Below are positions 46,285 to 55,381 of a stretch of 64,000 nt of DNA, piece by piece (position 1 is the first letter of the stretch; each line of letters starts with the position of its first letter). The stretch spans positions 710,126 through 774,125 of the forward strand of contig JAHJTC010000004.1 of the NCBI GenBank assembly GCA_018830105.1, in the 5' to 3' direction. The position numbers and the translations under genes were made by a program. Under the pieces are notes generated by a model, which was not told where the DNA came from, did no database searches, and was given only the letters and a program-made list of their open reading frames with translations. This stretch comes from Bacteroidota bacterium. Lineage in GTDB: Bacteria; Bacteroidota; Bacteroidia; Bacteroidales; F082.

Positions 46285-47442
46285 ATGCTAGAGCTTAATC
46301 ATATTTCAACATTAAAACTGGGGATAACAGCTGGTGGGCAACTGGCTAAAATGCTGGTTTTAGCAGCGAGTAACTGGGATATTAAAACCTATGTTATGGA
46401 TGCCGATCCAAGCTGCCCGGCAGCTGGTCAGTGCACAAAATTTATTCAGGGAAGCCATACCGATTATGATTCAGTCTATAATTTTGGGCAGCAGGTTGAT
46501 ATAATTACTTATGAAATTGAAAGCATCAATGTTGAGGCCCTTAAGCGGTTGAAAGCAGAAGGCAAAATTATTCTGCCTGATCCCGAAATATTGGAAACAA
46601 TTCAGGATAAGGGACTTCAGAAACAGTTTTTCAGCCGTTTTGATATTCCGACTGCTGCTTATCAACTTTTTAGGGACAAAGCCGCAATTCTTGCCGCTAT
46701 TGAGCAATCAACAATAAAGTTCCCTTTTGTTCAAAAAATCCGAAAAGGCGGATACGATGGCCGTGGAGTGGTTATTGTAAACAACCAGGCTGAAACGAGC
46801 AAACTTATAGATGCACCTTCTGTTGTTGAAAATAAAATTTCCATAAACAAAGAAATCTCTGTTATTTCGGCGCGTAATGCTGAAGGTCAGCTAAGTCATT
46901 TTCCGGTTGTGGAAATGGAATTTAACCCGGAAGCCAATCTGGTGGAAATGCTGATTTGTCCTGCTGAACTAGAACCGGAAGTAGCTGAGGAAGCATATAA
47001 ACTAGCCGACAAGCTCATTAGCTCGTGGAAAATGGTTGGCTTACTTGCCGTGGAATTGTTCGTTGACAAAAACAATAAGGTATGGGTAAATGAAGTAGCT
47101 CCTCGCCCCCACAACAGCGGACACCACACTATCGAAAGTGTTGTCACCTCTCAGTTTGAGCAATTATTGCGGGCCATTTTAGGACTTCCTTTGGGCAGTG
47201 CACAGCTCAAAATGCCAGCCATTATGCTTAACTTGCTGGGCGAACCCGGATTTGAAGGCCCGGCTCAGTACGAAGGACTGCGCGAAGCCATGCGAATCGA
47301 AGGTGTGAAAGTGCATCTGTATGGCAAAAAAATCACCAAATCTTTTCGCAAAATGGGACATTTGACTGTTCTAGCCTCCACACGTGAAGAGGCTATCAAT
47401 AAAGCCAACCAAGTTAAAAACCTGATAAAAATTATTGCATGA
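46285..47442 (+). CDS. purK: N5-carboxyaminoimidazole ribonucleotide synthase
   Basis: 385 residues, ATP-grasp enzyme. It makes N5-CAIR from AIR, bicarbonate and ATP in purine synthesis. LGITAGGQLAKML near the N-terminus, KIRKGGYDGRGV and VNEVAPRPHNSGHHTIE are family hallmarks. The ATG at 46285 was chosen because an upstream in-frame TTG falls in the promoter. The stop overlaps the purE start (ATGA), so the two consecutive enzymes are translationally coupled. Confidence 0.95.
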   Translation: MLELNHISTLKLGITAGGQLAKMLVLAASNWDIKTYVMDADPSCPAAGQCTKFIQGSHTDYDSVYNFGQQVDIITYEIESINVEALKRLKAEGKIILPDPEILETIQDKGLQKQFFSRFDIPTAAYQLFRDKAAILAAIEQSTIKFPFVQKIRKGGYDGRGVVIVNNQAETSKLIDAPSVVENKISINKEISVISARNAEGQLSHFPVVEMEFNPEANLVEMLICPAELEPEVAEEAYKLADKLISSWKMVGLLAVELFVDKNNKVWVNEVAPRPHNSGHHTIESVVTSQFEQLLRAILGLPLGSAQLKMPAIMLNLLGEPGFEGPAQYEGLREAMRIEGVKVHLYGKKITKSFRKMGHLTVLASTREEAINKANQVKNLIKIIA

Positions 47443-47933
47443 AATCACCATTGGTAAGTATCATCATGGGCTCAGACTCTGATTTACCCGTCATGGAAGA
47501 AGCCGCCAAAATTTTAGCACATTTCGAAATTCACTATGAAATTTCCATCGTTTCGGCACACCGCACACCAGAGCGCCTGTTCGAATTCGCGAAAAACGCC
47601 CATCAGCGCGGAATAAAAACAATTATAGCAGGTGCCGGAGGTGCTGCTCATTTGCCTGGCATGGTTGCCGCTATTTCGCCCCTGCCTGTCATTGGGGTTC
47701 CTGTTAAATCATCCAACTCCATCGATGGATGGGACTCCATACTTTCCATACTTCAAATGCCCGGAGGTGTACCGGTAGCCACAGTTGCGCTAAATGGCGC
47801 AAAAAATGCAGGAATACTGGCTGCTCAGATACTCTCAGCTGGAGACAATACATTAAGGGATCGCATCATCCGTTACAAAAAAGAATTGAATGAAATTGTG
47901 ATGGAAAAAGTAAAGCGCATGGAAACAGGTTAA
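47439..47933 (+). CDS. purE: N5-CAIR mutase
   Basis: 164 residues, class I PurE. It moves the carboxylate of N5-CAIR to C4 to give CAIR. GSDSD (11-15) and SAHRTPE (with His41-Arg42) form the active site, and the glycine-rich AGAGGAAHLPGM loop is intact. Pairing with purK supports the bacterial two-step route rather than direct carboxylation of AIR. Confidence 0.96.
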   Translation: MKSPLVSIIMGSDSDLPVMEEAAKILAHFEIHYEISIVSAHRTPERLFEFAKNAHQRGIKTIIAGAGGAAHLPGMVAAISPLPVIGVPVKSSNSIDGWDSILSILQMPGGVPVATVALNGAKNAGILAAQILSAGDNTLRDRIIRYKKELNEIVMEKVKRMETG

Positions 47934-48011
47934 GCTAAAAATCTACAAAAAGCAATATTGGCTATGCAATTTGAGCTTCTTGCCCTTGTTGCGTTCAACC
48001 GTAAATTGTAG

Positions 48012-48019
48012 TAATTTTG
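48012..48019 (+). promoter_or_regulatory. -7 promoter element of the DUF362 gene
   Basis: TAATTTTG fits TAnnTTTG, with TTG at 47989-47991 and a 20-base spacer as -33 element; start near 48026. Confidence 0.6.
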
Positions 48020-48056
48020 GTGGACGAACACTTTTTTCGTAAAAATTTCTACAGGT

Positions 48057-50045
48057 ATGTATAACCCAATCCCACACTTACCAAAACGATTCGTTCAGCT
48101 AATTAATCAGCTGAAACAAAAACAAATCCATCATAAGGTATTGTTTTTTGTGATTGGATTTTTGGCAACACTATGGTTTCTTATCAGGGTAATACCAAAA
48201 CCGTCGCGAGCGGCTTATCCCTGCATGAAGGCAACGGCTCCATTTATGTCATCCTTTGTAATTTACATCCTGAGTCTGGGTGGCGCTGCTGTTACTTTTA
48301 AACACTTCAGGCAGTCGATGCTACAATCAAAATACCTGTTGGCACTCGTTTTATTGGTTTCTGCAGCAACGCTATACCTTGTTTCAGCCACTTCATTTTC
48401 ACTTCCTGCTCAAGCTAAAAATGCTGCCAAAATCAAAGGAACATTTCCACCAAATGAACCTATTGGCGAAGCAAAAGGAATTTTTCAGGGACGCGTAACA
48501 TGGATGTGGAATACCAGCGCAACCAACGATAATTGCACCAATACTTCTAATAATAATGGTGCTATTGATGAAGGTGATGACGCCTGGTTTATGGCACACA
48601 ATAACAATCCCTTAGTAATCGACAGCATGATCAATAAGTCCTTATTGGCGGTTTCTGGGGCAAACACAGCATCGGAAGCATGGGATTTGATTTTTCAGTA
48701 TTACAACCAACAACACAGCCAGGGCAATCTGGGATATACAGAAGGCGAAAAAATTCTCTTAAAAATCAACGCGACAACAGCCTATGGCGGACTGGCAACA
48801 GGGCGTTATGATGAAGAACTTCGACGCAATGATGACCTCACAATCAATCCTTTCTCGGCTGAAACAAATCCATATGTAGTTCTATCTATGCTCAGGCAAT
48901 TGGTTGAACAGGCTGGTGTTCCTCAAGAAATGATTTTTGTTGGTGATCCTGCCCGAAATATTTATCAGGACTTTTATTCACTTTGGCATGATGAATTTCC
49001 ATTAGTTAATTACCTCGGAAACAACCTTATACATCCCGAACTTGATATTTTAGCATTGGGAAGACTCCCAGTTGCTGTTACAGAAACAGACCGCATTTTT
49101 TACAGTGATCAGGGCGCTGTGATGCCAGATGCATTGAGCGACAAGCTATTTACCATTTTTGATGAAATCGACTATCTTATTAATATCCCAACACTTAAAG
49201 CTCATGCTACAGGAGGCATTACACTGGCAGCCAAAAACCATTTTGGTTCCTTCACACGCAGCTGGGCCATGCACCTGCATGCTGGATTGATGGACAATAT
49301 TGACGACCCCATCAGGTTGGGATATGGCCTATATCGCGTGCAAACTGATATTATGATGCATAAACTACTGGGCGGAAAAAATCTGCTTATGCTTGTTGAC
49401 GGGCTTTATCCGGGAGAAGATGCGCTGGGTGTTCCAGAGAAGTGGCAATCAGCGCCTTTTAGCAACGACTGGTGCTCATCCATCTTTATGTCACTGGATC
49501 CGGTGGCCATAGAATCTGTTTGTCACGACTTTTTGAGAACAGAATACAATGGTCCTACGATTCCCGAAAGCCGACCCAACTGGGATGGTGTTGACGACTA
49601 CCTGCATCAGGCTGCCGATAGTATGCTTTGGCCTACTGAGATAAGCTATGATCCTGATGATGATGGCATTATCATTTCGTCATTGGGTGTACACGAACAT
49701 TGGAACAATTCAAATAATAAAGCTTATACACGAAATCTAGGTACAGGAGAAGGCATTGAATTACTTCAGGTTCATGAAACCACAATTGGTCTTGGAGAAC
49801 AAGTTTCAGACTTTAATATTCAGGTATATCCAAACCCGGTAAAGGATTTTCTTCGCATTAATAATCTTGAAAACACAACCTTGCAATACCATATTTTCAA
49901 TTCAGCAGCTAAGCTATGCTTTTCCGGAGAACTGCAAGCCGGTGCTACAGACATTTCTGATTTTGGCGGTTTGGCCAGCGGAAAGTATTTCTTACAGCTT
50001 ACAGATGGAAGCCGTCATCAAAATCATACAATCATCAAACCTTAA
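48057..50045 (+). CDS. DUF362 protein with N-terminal membrane helices and C-terminal sorting domain
   Basis: 662 residues. Three membrane helices (about 28-46, 62-80, 93-113) precede a large soluble DUF362 domain (EKILLKINATTAYGG, then NPYVVLSMLRQLVEQAGVPQEMIFVGDPARNIY, NIPTLKAHATGGITLAAKNHFGS). The C-terminal 75 residues are a type IX secretion type-A-like sorting domain (IQVYPNPVKDFLRINNL, ending TIIKP). DUF362 is an uncharacterised domain often with iron-sulphur proteins, but no Cys cluster is seen here. A membrane-anchored protein with a secretion sorting tail is odd, because sorting cargo normally has a cleavable signal peptide. Confidence 0.82.
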   Translation: MYNPIPHLPKRFVQLINQLKQKQIHHKVLFFVIGFLATLWFLIRVIPKPSRAAYPCMKATAPFMSSFVIYILSLGGAAVTFKHFRQSMLQSKYLLALVLLVSAATLYLVSATSFSLPAQAKNAAKIKGTFPPNEPIGEAKGIFQGRVTWMWNTSATNDNCTNTSNNNGAIDEGDDAWFMAHNNNPLVIDSMINKSLLAVSGANTASEAWDLIFQYYNQQHSQGNLGYTEGEKILLKINATTAYGGLATGRYDEELRRNDDLTINPFSAETNPYVVLSMLRQLVEQAGVPQEMIFVGDPARNIYQDFYSLWHDEFPLVNYLGNNLIHPELDILALGRLPVAVTETDRIFYSDQGAVMPDALSDKLFTIFDEIDYLINIPTLKAHATGGITLAAKNHFGSFTRSWAMHLHAGLMDNIDDPIRLGYGLYRVQTDIMMHKLLGGKNLLMLVDGLYPGEDALGVPEKWQSAPFSNDWCSSIFMSLDPVAIESVCHDFLRTEYNGPTIPESRPNWDGVDDYLHQAADSMLWPTEISYDPDDDGIIISSLGVHEHWNNSNNKAYTRNLGTGEGIELLQVHETTIGLGEQVSDFNIQVYPNPVKDFLRINNLENTTLQYHIFNSAAKLCFSGELQAGATDISDFGGLASGKYFLQLTDGSRHQNHTIIKP

Positions 50046-50056
50046 TTTGATTTATC

Positions 50057-50569
50057 ATGATCGCAATTAACCAAGCTATTAACCTCAAAAATACCATTAT
50101 ATCTGCTAGCTTAGATATTTTGGCGCTGGCATTCATCTATTTTACTCCTGCCCTCTCGCATATGTTTCAATTGCCTATATATTTGATCGAACCGATGCGG
50201 CTTGCGCTAATTTTGGCTTTAGTACATACCAATAAAAAGAATGCTTATCTGCTCGCTTTAACCCTTCCCATGTTTTCGTTTATGATAAGCGGGCATCCTG
50301 TTTTTATTAAAACAATCCTGATTTCATTGGAGCTGTCACTTAATGTTTTCCTGTTTTACTATTTAACCCAGCGCTCAAAAAATCTGCTATTTGCTGTGCT
50401 GGGAAGTATAATAATCAGCAAAATTGTCTATTATCTTCTAAAATACGGATTATTACAAATGCTTCTACTCGATGGGGAACTTGTTTCAACACCTCTCTTA
50501 ATCCAGTTGATAACAAGTCTTGTCTTTAGTTTCTATTGTTTTGTATTACTTAAAAGACAAAAAGTTTAA
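50057..50569 (+). CDS. Hypothetical membrane protein
   Basis: 170 residues, four to five membrane helices (near 13-32, 48-66, 70-92, 110-130, 142-162). No recognised family. It starts 11 bases after the DUF362 gene and ends before a bidirectional terminator, so the two form an operon. It may be an accessory subunit of the DUF362 protein. Confidence 0.65.
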   Translation: MIAINQAINLKNTIISASLDILALAFIYFTPALSHMFQLPIYLIEPMRLALILALVHTNKKNAYLLALTLPMFSFMISGHPVFIKTILISLELSLNVFLFYYLTQRSKNLLFAVLGSIIISKIVYYLLKYGLLQMLLLDGELVSTPLLIQLITSLVFSFYCFVLLKRQKV

Positions 50570-50575
50570 AAAAAC

Positions 50576-50622
50576 GGCCTTTTCTAACTTATTTAATTGC
50601 TTTAAAAAAGTTAGAAAAAGCC
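50576..50622. terminator. Bidirectional terminator between converging genes
   Basis: GGCCTTTTCTAACTT pairs with AAGTTAGAAAAAGCC, one mismatch. On the minus strand it is followed by GTTTTTTT, so it ends the choice-of-anchor gene; on the plus strand only TTT follows. Confidence 0.75.
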
Positions 50623-50644
50623 TTTACCATTAATGGCAGGTTTT

Positions 50645-51712
50645 TTATCGAACTATCAACTTTTGGTTGGAAATTCCTTCGGATGAAGCACTTTCAATCA
50701 CATACATACCTGCTGTCAGCGCATCAATATTAAGACGCGAGCTCCCGGCTGGCAATTGTTTTTTAACTATCACTTTACCATTCAGATTGTAAACAGTTAC
50801 CTCTGAATCAGCCTTTGTTTCAATAGTTACAAAAGATGATACTGCAGGATTAGGATAAACATTTAAAGCAGTTGCAGCGAGTTCAGCAAGTGCGCTTACA
50901 ACCGTAACTTCAAAAGCAGCGGGTAACACAAGATCATCAACTACCACATGATAATCACCAACAGTTGCACTAAAAGGAATATTTACAACTGCTTGAAGTT
51001 CGAAATCGGAGCTTGCCGAAACTAATGTTGCACCATAAACTTCGTTCGAATTATTCACATTAACAATAGAAACTTCGGGAGCACCCACAGTCCAGTTGGT
51101 ATTTGCACCAACAATAGTCAGTTCAGGACTACTTCCCTTTTCCGCCATTTCAGGATCAACCGATACCAAAGAAGCCGGTGCCGCCTGATTTAAAAACAAA
51201 TTGGTCGTATAAATCTGATCACCAGAATTATTACCATTACCATTTGCGGCATTAACTGCTGCATAAAACCGAACTTCAGCCTGATCAACAGGAGCTGTCC
51301 AGTCAACAGTCCATGTGGTGGCGTCACCTCCGGTGTTTCCACCAAAAGTATGCGTTACAGCATTGCCTCCGGTAATCAGCTTGGTGCGGCCTGCATCGGT
51401 AATTGTAAATCCTCCAATTTTTGAACCTCCTGCCGTTTCTGCTGTGAGCTCAAAACCAAAACGACCTGCACCACTGTGCATCGGATTTACAGAAATCTGA
51501 TAGGTTTCTCCGGGCTCAAACCCGGCATCAGGAATATTTGTACTAATCCATCCCGATTGTGCTGTAGGTGTTCCAACATGACATTCAACACAAGTAGAAC
51601 CTCCGTCTCCGGGACTTCCCGATTTGCCTCCGGGGCTTCCTGTACTATTCGCATACAATAGTATGGCAAAGGGGATTAACAATAAATAAGAAAAATTGTA
51701 GATACGTTTCAT
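50645..51712 (-). CDS. Choice-of-anchor V protein with CxxCH motif and sorting domain
   Basis: 355 residues from the ATG (a TTG two codons earlier is less likely). A signal peptide is followed by GSPGGKSGSPGDGGSTCVECHVG, containing one CxxCH heme-binding motif. A Reeler-like choice-of-anchor V domain (ISVNPMHSGAGRFGFELTAE and following) and an Ig-like segment come next, and the last 75 residues form a type IX sorting domain (NVYPNPAVSSFVTIE, ending NQKLIVR). It should be secreted or surface attached and may bind one heme. Function is unknown. Confidence 0.82.
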   Translation of the reverse strand: MKRIYNFSYLLLIPFAILLYANSTGSPGGKSGSPGDGGSTCVECHVGTPTAQSGWISTNIPDAGFEPGETYQISVNPMHSGAGRFGFELTAETAGGSKIGGFTITDAGRTKLITGGNAVTHTFGGNTGGDATTWTVDWTAPVDQAEVRFYAAVNAANGNGNNSGDQIYTTNLFLNQAAPASLVSVDPEMAEKGSSPELTIVGANTNWTVGAPEVSIVNVNNSNEVYGATLVSASSDFELQAVVNIPFSATVGDYHVVVDDLVLPAAFEVTVVSALAELAATALNVYPNPAVSSFVTIETKADSEVTVYNLNGKVIVKKQLPAGSSRLNIDALTAGMYVIESASSEGISNQKLIVR

Positions 51713-51852
51713 AATCAATAGCTTTAAGTTGTAATTTAGAACGGGTCTAAATTAAAGCAATTTGAGCAATCAAAAATGAAAAATTAAGAATTTAACTTTT
51801 ATTTAAGATTAAATGCTGTTTTTGTGATATCATTTTCATACAATAATTAGCA

Positions 51853-53640
51853 TCACATCCGCTCAGGCATTTCTATTCCGAGCAAGGCTGCGGCTTTGTG
51901 TATAGTTTTGGCTGCAAAGGCACTAAGCTGGAGGCGGAACAGCCGCTGAGCCTCATCAGTTTCCCTAATAATGGGACATTCCTGGTAAAACTGGTTGAAT
52001 TCCTTTGCCAGATCATACATATAATTGGCAATAAGTGCCGGGCTTCTGTTTTCAGCTGCCTGCTCAACCATAGCCGGAAAAGTATACAATAAGACCAAAA
52101 GACTTTTTTCCTTATTTAAAAGGGCTTTTGGCAATGCAATTTCTGTGTCCAGCAAAATATTGTTGTCGGCTGCTTTTCGCAGCACCGACTTGATGCGTGC
52201 ATGTGTATATTGGATAAAAGGTCCGGTATTACCAGTAAAATCAACAGATTCAGCAGGATTGAAAAGCATGGTCTTTTTAGGATCGACCTTGAGCATGAAA
52301 TATTTTAAAGCACCAAGTCCGATAATACGGAATAGGTTGTTGGCTTCTTCGCTCTCCATATTTTCAAGTTTACCCAATTCAACGGTCATTCGTCGCGCTG
52401 TGGCAATTACTTCATCCATCAAATCATCTGCATCCACCACCTTCCCTTCACGTGACTTCATTTTACCTTCGGGCAGTTCAACCATACCATACGACAAATG
52501 CTCTATGGACTCAGCCCAGGGTTTTCCCAATTTCGCAAGTACTTTTTGGAGTACATCAAAATGATAATTCTGCTCATTTCCAACGACATAAATCATCTTA
52601 TCCGATTTATAATCTTCATAACGCAGATTAGCAGTGCCAATATCCTGCGTCATATAGACCGAAGTACCATCAGCTCGCAAAAGAAGCTTTTCGTCCAGGC
52701 CATCTTCTGATAAGTCACACCAAACCGAACCGTCATCTTTTTGGTAAAAAACGCCCTTTTCCAAGCCTTCAAATACCAATTCTTTACCTAATAAATAGGT
52801 CTCTGACTCATAATAGATTTTATCGAAATCAATACCTAATCGATTATAAGTAGAACTAAAACCCTCATAAACCCAATTGTTCATGGTTTCCCAGAGCAGG
52901 CGCACATCCTGATTTCCGGCTTCCCATTGAAACAACATTTCACGCGCTTCTTTGGTTAGTGGCGCAACAGCAATCGCATCATCCTTTGCCAAACCTTCTG
53001 TTTGCAGCTTTTCAACCTGCTTTTTCAGTTCAACGTCAAACCTCACATACATGTCCCCTACCAGCTTATCTCCTTTCAGTTTTGTTTTTGCCGGCGTTTT
53101 GCCTTCGCCCCATTTTTGCCATGCCAGCATGGATTTGCAGATATGGATGCCACGATCGTTTACCAGATTCACTTTATAAACTTCATTTCCGGCTGCCTTC
53201 ATAATCTCAGCTACACTCCAGCCCAGCAAATTATTGCGGATATGTCCCAAATGAAGTGGCTTGTTGGTGTTGGGGGAAGAATATTCGATCACAACCTTTT
53301 GAGGGTCTTCTTTCTTTAACAGGCCAAAAGACTCATTTGCAGCCTCTTTCTTAAAAAACTCCATCCAATAGATATCATCAATGACCAAATTCAGGAAACC
53401 CTTAATGACATTGAAGCTACTCAGAACAGCTGTGGAACTTACCATTTGTTGTCCGATTTCTGTCGCAATTTGTTCGGGCGACTTCTTTAATTCTTTTGTA
53501 AATGGGAAAACTACCAGGGTATAATCTCCCTCAAACTCTGGTCTTGTTTTTTGAAAAATCACAAATTTTACAGCTGGATTCTTCTGATAAAGCAATTCGT
53601 AAGCCTGTATAAAAGCTGAGGATAAGATTTTTTCTATCAT
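51853..53640 (-). CDS. argS: Arginyl-tRNA synthetase
   Basis: 595 residues, class I. It charges tRNA(Arg). An N-terminal Add1-like domain precedes the HIGH motif (SSPNTNKPLHLGHIRNNLLG), the conserved GDMYVRF and KMSK-like element KMKSREG, and the C-terminal DALR anticodon domain (IQYTHARIKSVLRKA and following). Complete. It has its own promoter 24 bases upstream and is divergent from the cyclic-2,3-diphosphoglycerate-synthetase-like gene. Confidence 0.97.
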   Translation of the reverse strand: MIEKILSSAFIQAYELLYQKNPAVKFVIFQKTRPEFEGDYTLVVFPFTKELKKSPEQIATEIGQQMVSSTAVLSSFNVIKGFLNLVIDDIYWMEFFKKEAANESFGLLKKEDPQKVVIEYSSPNTNKPLHLGHIRNNLLGWSVAEIMKAAGNEVYKVNLVNDRGIHICKSMLAWQKWGEGKTPAKTKLKGDKLVGDMYVRFDVELKKQVEKLQTEGLAKDDAIAVAPLTKEAREMLFQWEAGNQDVRLLWETMNNWVYEGFSSTYNRLGIDFDKIYYESETYLLGKELVFEGLEKGVFYQKDDGSVWCDLSEDGLDEKLLLRADGTSVYMTQDIGTANLRYEDYKSDKMIYVVGNEQNYHFDVLQKVLAKLGKPWAESIEHLSYGMVELPEGKMKSREGKVVDADDLMDEVIATARRMTVELGKLENMESEEANNLFRIIGLGALKYFMLKVDPKKTMLFNPAESVDFTGNTGPFIQYTHARIKSVLRKAADNNILLDTEIALPKALLNKEKSLLVLLYTFPAMVEQAAENRSPALIANYMYDLAKEFNQFYQECPIIRETDEAQRLFRLQLSAFAAKTIHKAAALLGIEMPERM

Positions 53641-53663
53641 TACGAAAAATATATTTAGGCCTG

Positions 53664-53671
53664 CAAAAGTA
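53664..53671 (-). promoter_or_regulatory. -7 promoter element of argS
   Basis: Minus-strand TACTTTTG fits TAnnTTTG; start near 53657, about 17 bases before the ATG. Confidence 0.6.
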
Positions 53672-53832
53672 GTAAAATTTAGGGCAGAAATGCGCTGCTT
53701 AAGGCAGGGGCATGTCAGTATGATTGATTGTTATGTTAATTAAATAACAATATAATATATTCATTATCAATTTATTAAAATTTTTCTTAAATCTTTTATA
53801 AAAATGGTGTTCGTTTTTAAGGCAATTCCAGC

Positions 53833-53840
53833 TACATTTG
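53833..53840 (+). promoter_or_regulatory. -7 promoter element of the cDPGS-like gene
   Basis: TACATTTG fits TAnnTTTG; start near 53847, about 34 bases before the ATG. Confidence 0.55.
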
Positions 53841-53880
53841 TGGTCATAAAAGTTGAATTTTTAATAAAAAACACTGCTTT

Positions 53881-55215
53881 ATGAAAAAAAATGTGATCAT
53901 TATCGGCGCAGCCGGAAGAGATTTCCACAACTTCAACACCTACTTTCGTGGAAATGAGTTGTATAATGTTGTAGCATTTACTGCTGCGCAAATTCCGGAT
54001 ATTGACGGCCGTAAATATCCTGGCGAACTGGCTGGCGATTTATATCCTGAAGGAATTCCAATTTATACCGAAGCCGATCTGCCAAAACTGATTAAAGATC
54101 TGAAAGTTGACGATTGTGTATTTTCTTACAGCGATGTACCTTACCAGCGTGTTATGGCTGTGAGTGCAATCGTGAATGCTGCCGGGGCTAATTTTGTACT
54201 TCTCGGACCTGCTGATACAATGGTAAAAAGCACCAAGCCTGTAATTGCTGTTGGAGCTGTTAGAACAGGTTGCGGAAAAAGCCAAACTTCACGCAAAGTG
54301 ATTGAATATTTGATGGAGAAAGGCCTAAAAGTTGTTGCCGTTCGTCACCCTATGCCTTATGGTGATTTAGTCGCTCAAAAAGTTCAGCGTTTCGCAACAG
54401 TTGAAGATCTGGCTAAACATAAATGTACCGTTGAAGAAATGGAAGAGTACGAACCACATGTTGTTCGTGGTAACGTAATATATGCCGGTGTTGATTACGA
54501 AGCTATTTTACGCGCTGCCGAAAATGATCCTGATGGTTGTGATGTAATCCTTTGGGATGGTGGTAATAATGACTTCCCATTTTACAAGCCTGATTTGAAT
54601 ATCACCGTTGTTGATCCGCATCGTCCAGGTCACGAATTAACCTATTATCCTGGCGAAGTCACCCTTCGCATGGCTGATGTAGTGGTTATCAATAAAATGG
54701 ACAGTGCTGCACCAGAAGCTATTCAAACCGTCCGTGAAAATATTGCTAAGGTTAATCCAAAAGCTGTTGTTATTGATGGTGCATCTCCAATTAAGGTTGA
54801 TGATCCAGCAATTATTAAAGGTAAAAGAGTATTAGTTGTTGAAGATGGCCCAACCCTCACCCATGGTGAAATGAAGATTGGTGCAGGTACTGTTGCTGCT
54901 CAAAAATTTGGAGCTGCTGAAATGATTGATCCACGTCCGTTCCTGGTTGGAAAATTAAAAGAAACATTTGAGATTTACCCAAATATAGGCACCTTGCTTC
55001 CTGCAATGGGATACGGCGAACAACAGCTAAAAGACCTCGAAGCTACGATTAACAATACCGATTGCGATTCAGTTGTAATTGGAACACCAATCGACTTGAA
55101 CCGTATTGTTAAAATCAGCAAACCTAACACGCGTGTTTATTACGATTTGCAAGAAATCGGATTCCCGAATCTTGATGGCGTACTCACTGAGTTTGTTGAA
55201 AAACAAAAGTTATAA
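53881..55215 (+). CDS. Cyclic-2,3-diphosphoglycerate-synthetase-like GTPase
   Basis: 444 residues, like the family known from methanogens for cyclic 2,3-diphosphoglycerate synthesis. The Rossmann-like N-terminus (VIIIGAAGRDFHNFN) is followed by a P-loop GAVRTGCGKS (125-134), HPMPYGDL, GNVIYAGVDYEAIL, DGGNNDFPFYKPDL and an NKMD base-binding motif near the middle. Full length. Bacteria with this protein do not make the archaeal solute, so its true substrate is uncertain. Its position directly before the carAB-pyrBI cluster suggests a role related to carbamoyl phosphate. The next gene is separated by two terminators, so it is not in that transcript. Confidence 0.85.
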   Translation: MKKNVIIIGAAGRDFHNFNTYFRGNELYNVVAFTAAQIPDIDGRKYPGELAGDLYPEGIPIYTEADLPKLIKDLKVDDCVFSYSDVPYQRVMAVSAIVNAAGANFVLLGPADTMVKSTKPVIAVGAVRTGCGKSQTSRKVIEYLMEKGLKVVAVRHPMPYGDLVAQKVQRFATVEDLAKHKCTVEEMEEYEPHVVRGNVIYAGVDYEAILRAAENDPDGCDVILWDGGNNDFPFYKPDLNITVVDPHRPGHELTYYPGEVTLRMADVVVINKMDSAAPEAIQTVRENIAKVNPKAVVIDGASPIKVDDPAIIKGKRVLVVEDGPTLTHGEMKIGAGTVAAQKFGAAEMIDPRPFLVGKLKETFEIYPNIGTLLPAMGYGEQQLKDLEATINNTDCDSVVIGTPIDLNRIVKISKPNTRVYYDLQEIGFPNLDGVLTEFVEKQKL

Positions 55216-55245
55216 GCAGATTAGTTCTTTATTGAAATGTCTTCA

Positions 55246-55270
55246 AAGCCGCTCAAAAAGCGGCTTTTTT
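55246..55270 (+). terminator. Terminator after the cDPGS-like gene
   Basis: AAAGCCGCT and AGCGGCTTT pair around a short A-rich loop, followed by a T run. Separates the GTPase transcript from the car-pyr cluster. Confidence 0.85.
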
Positions 55271-55347
55271 GCTTATGAAAAGTAAGATATTAACATTGGC
55301 CGTAAAAAATACTGCGAATTATTTTTATCTTTAAATATGATTTAGTC

Positions 55348-55355
55348 TATGTTTG
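55348..55355 (+). promoter_or_regulatory. -7 promoter element of the carA leader
   Basis: TATGTTTG fits TAnnTTTG. The start near 55362 lies about 20 bases before the leader ORF. Confidence 0.55.
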
Positions 55356-55381
55356 CATTCCGAACGCACAAAAGATAACGC

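Noticed and set aside
52025..52564. 179-codon open frame on the plus strand inside argS
   Set aside because: Antisense to argS, serine-rich composition typical of a shadow frame and no family match.
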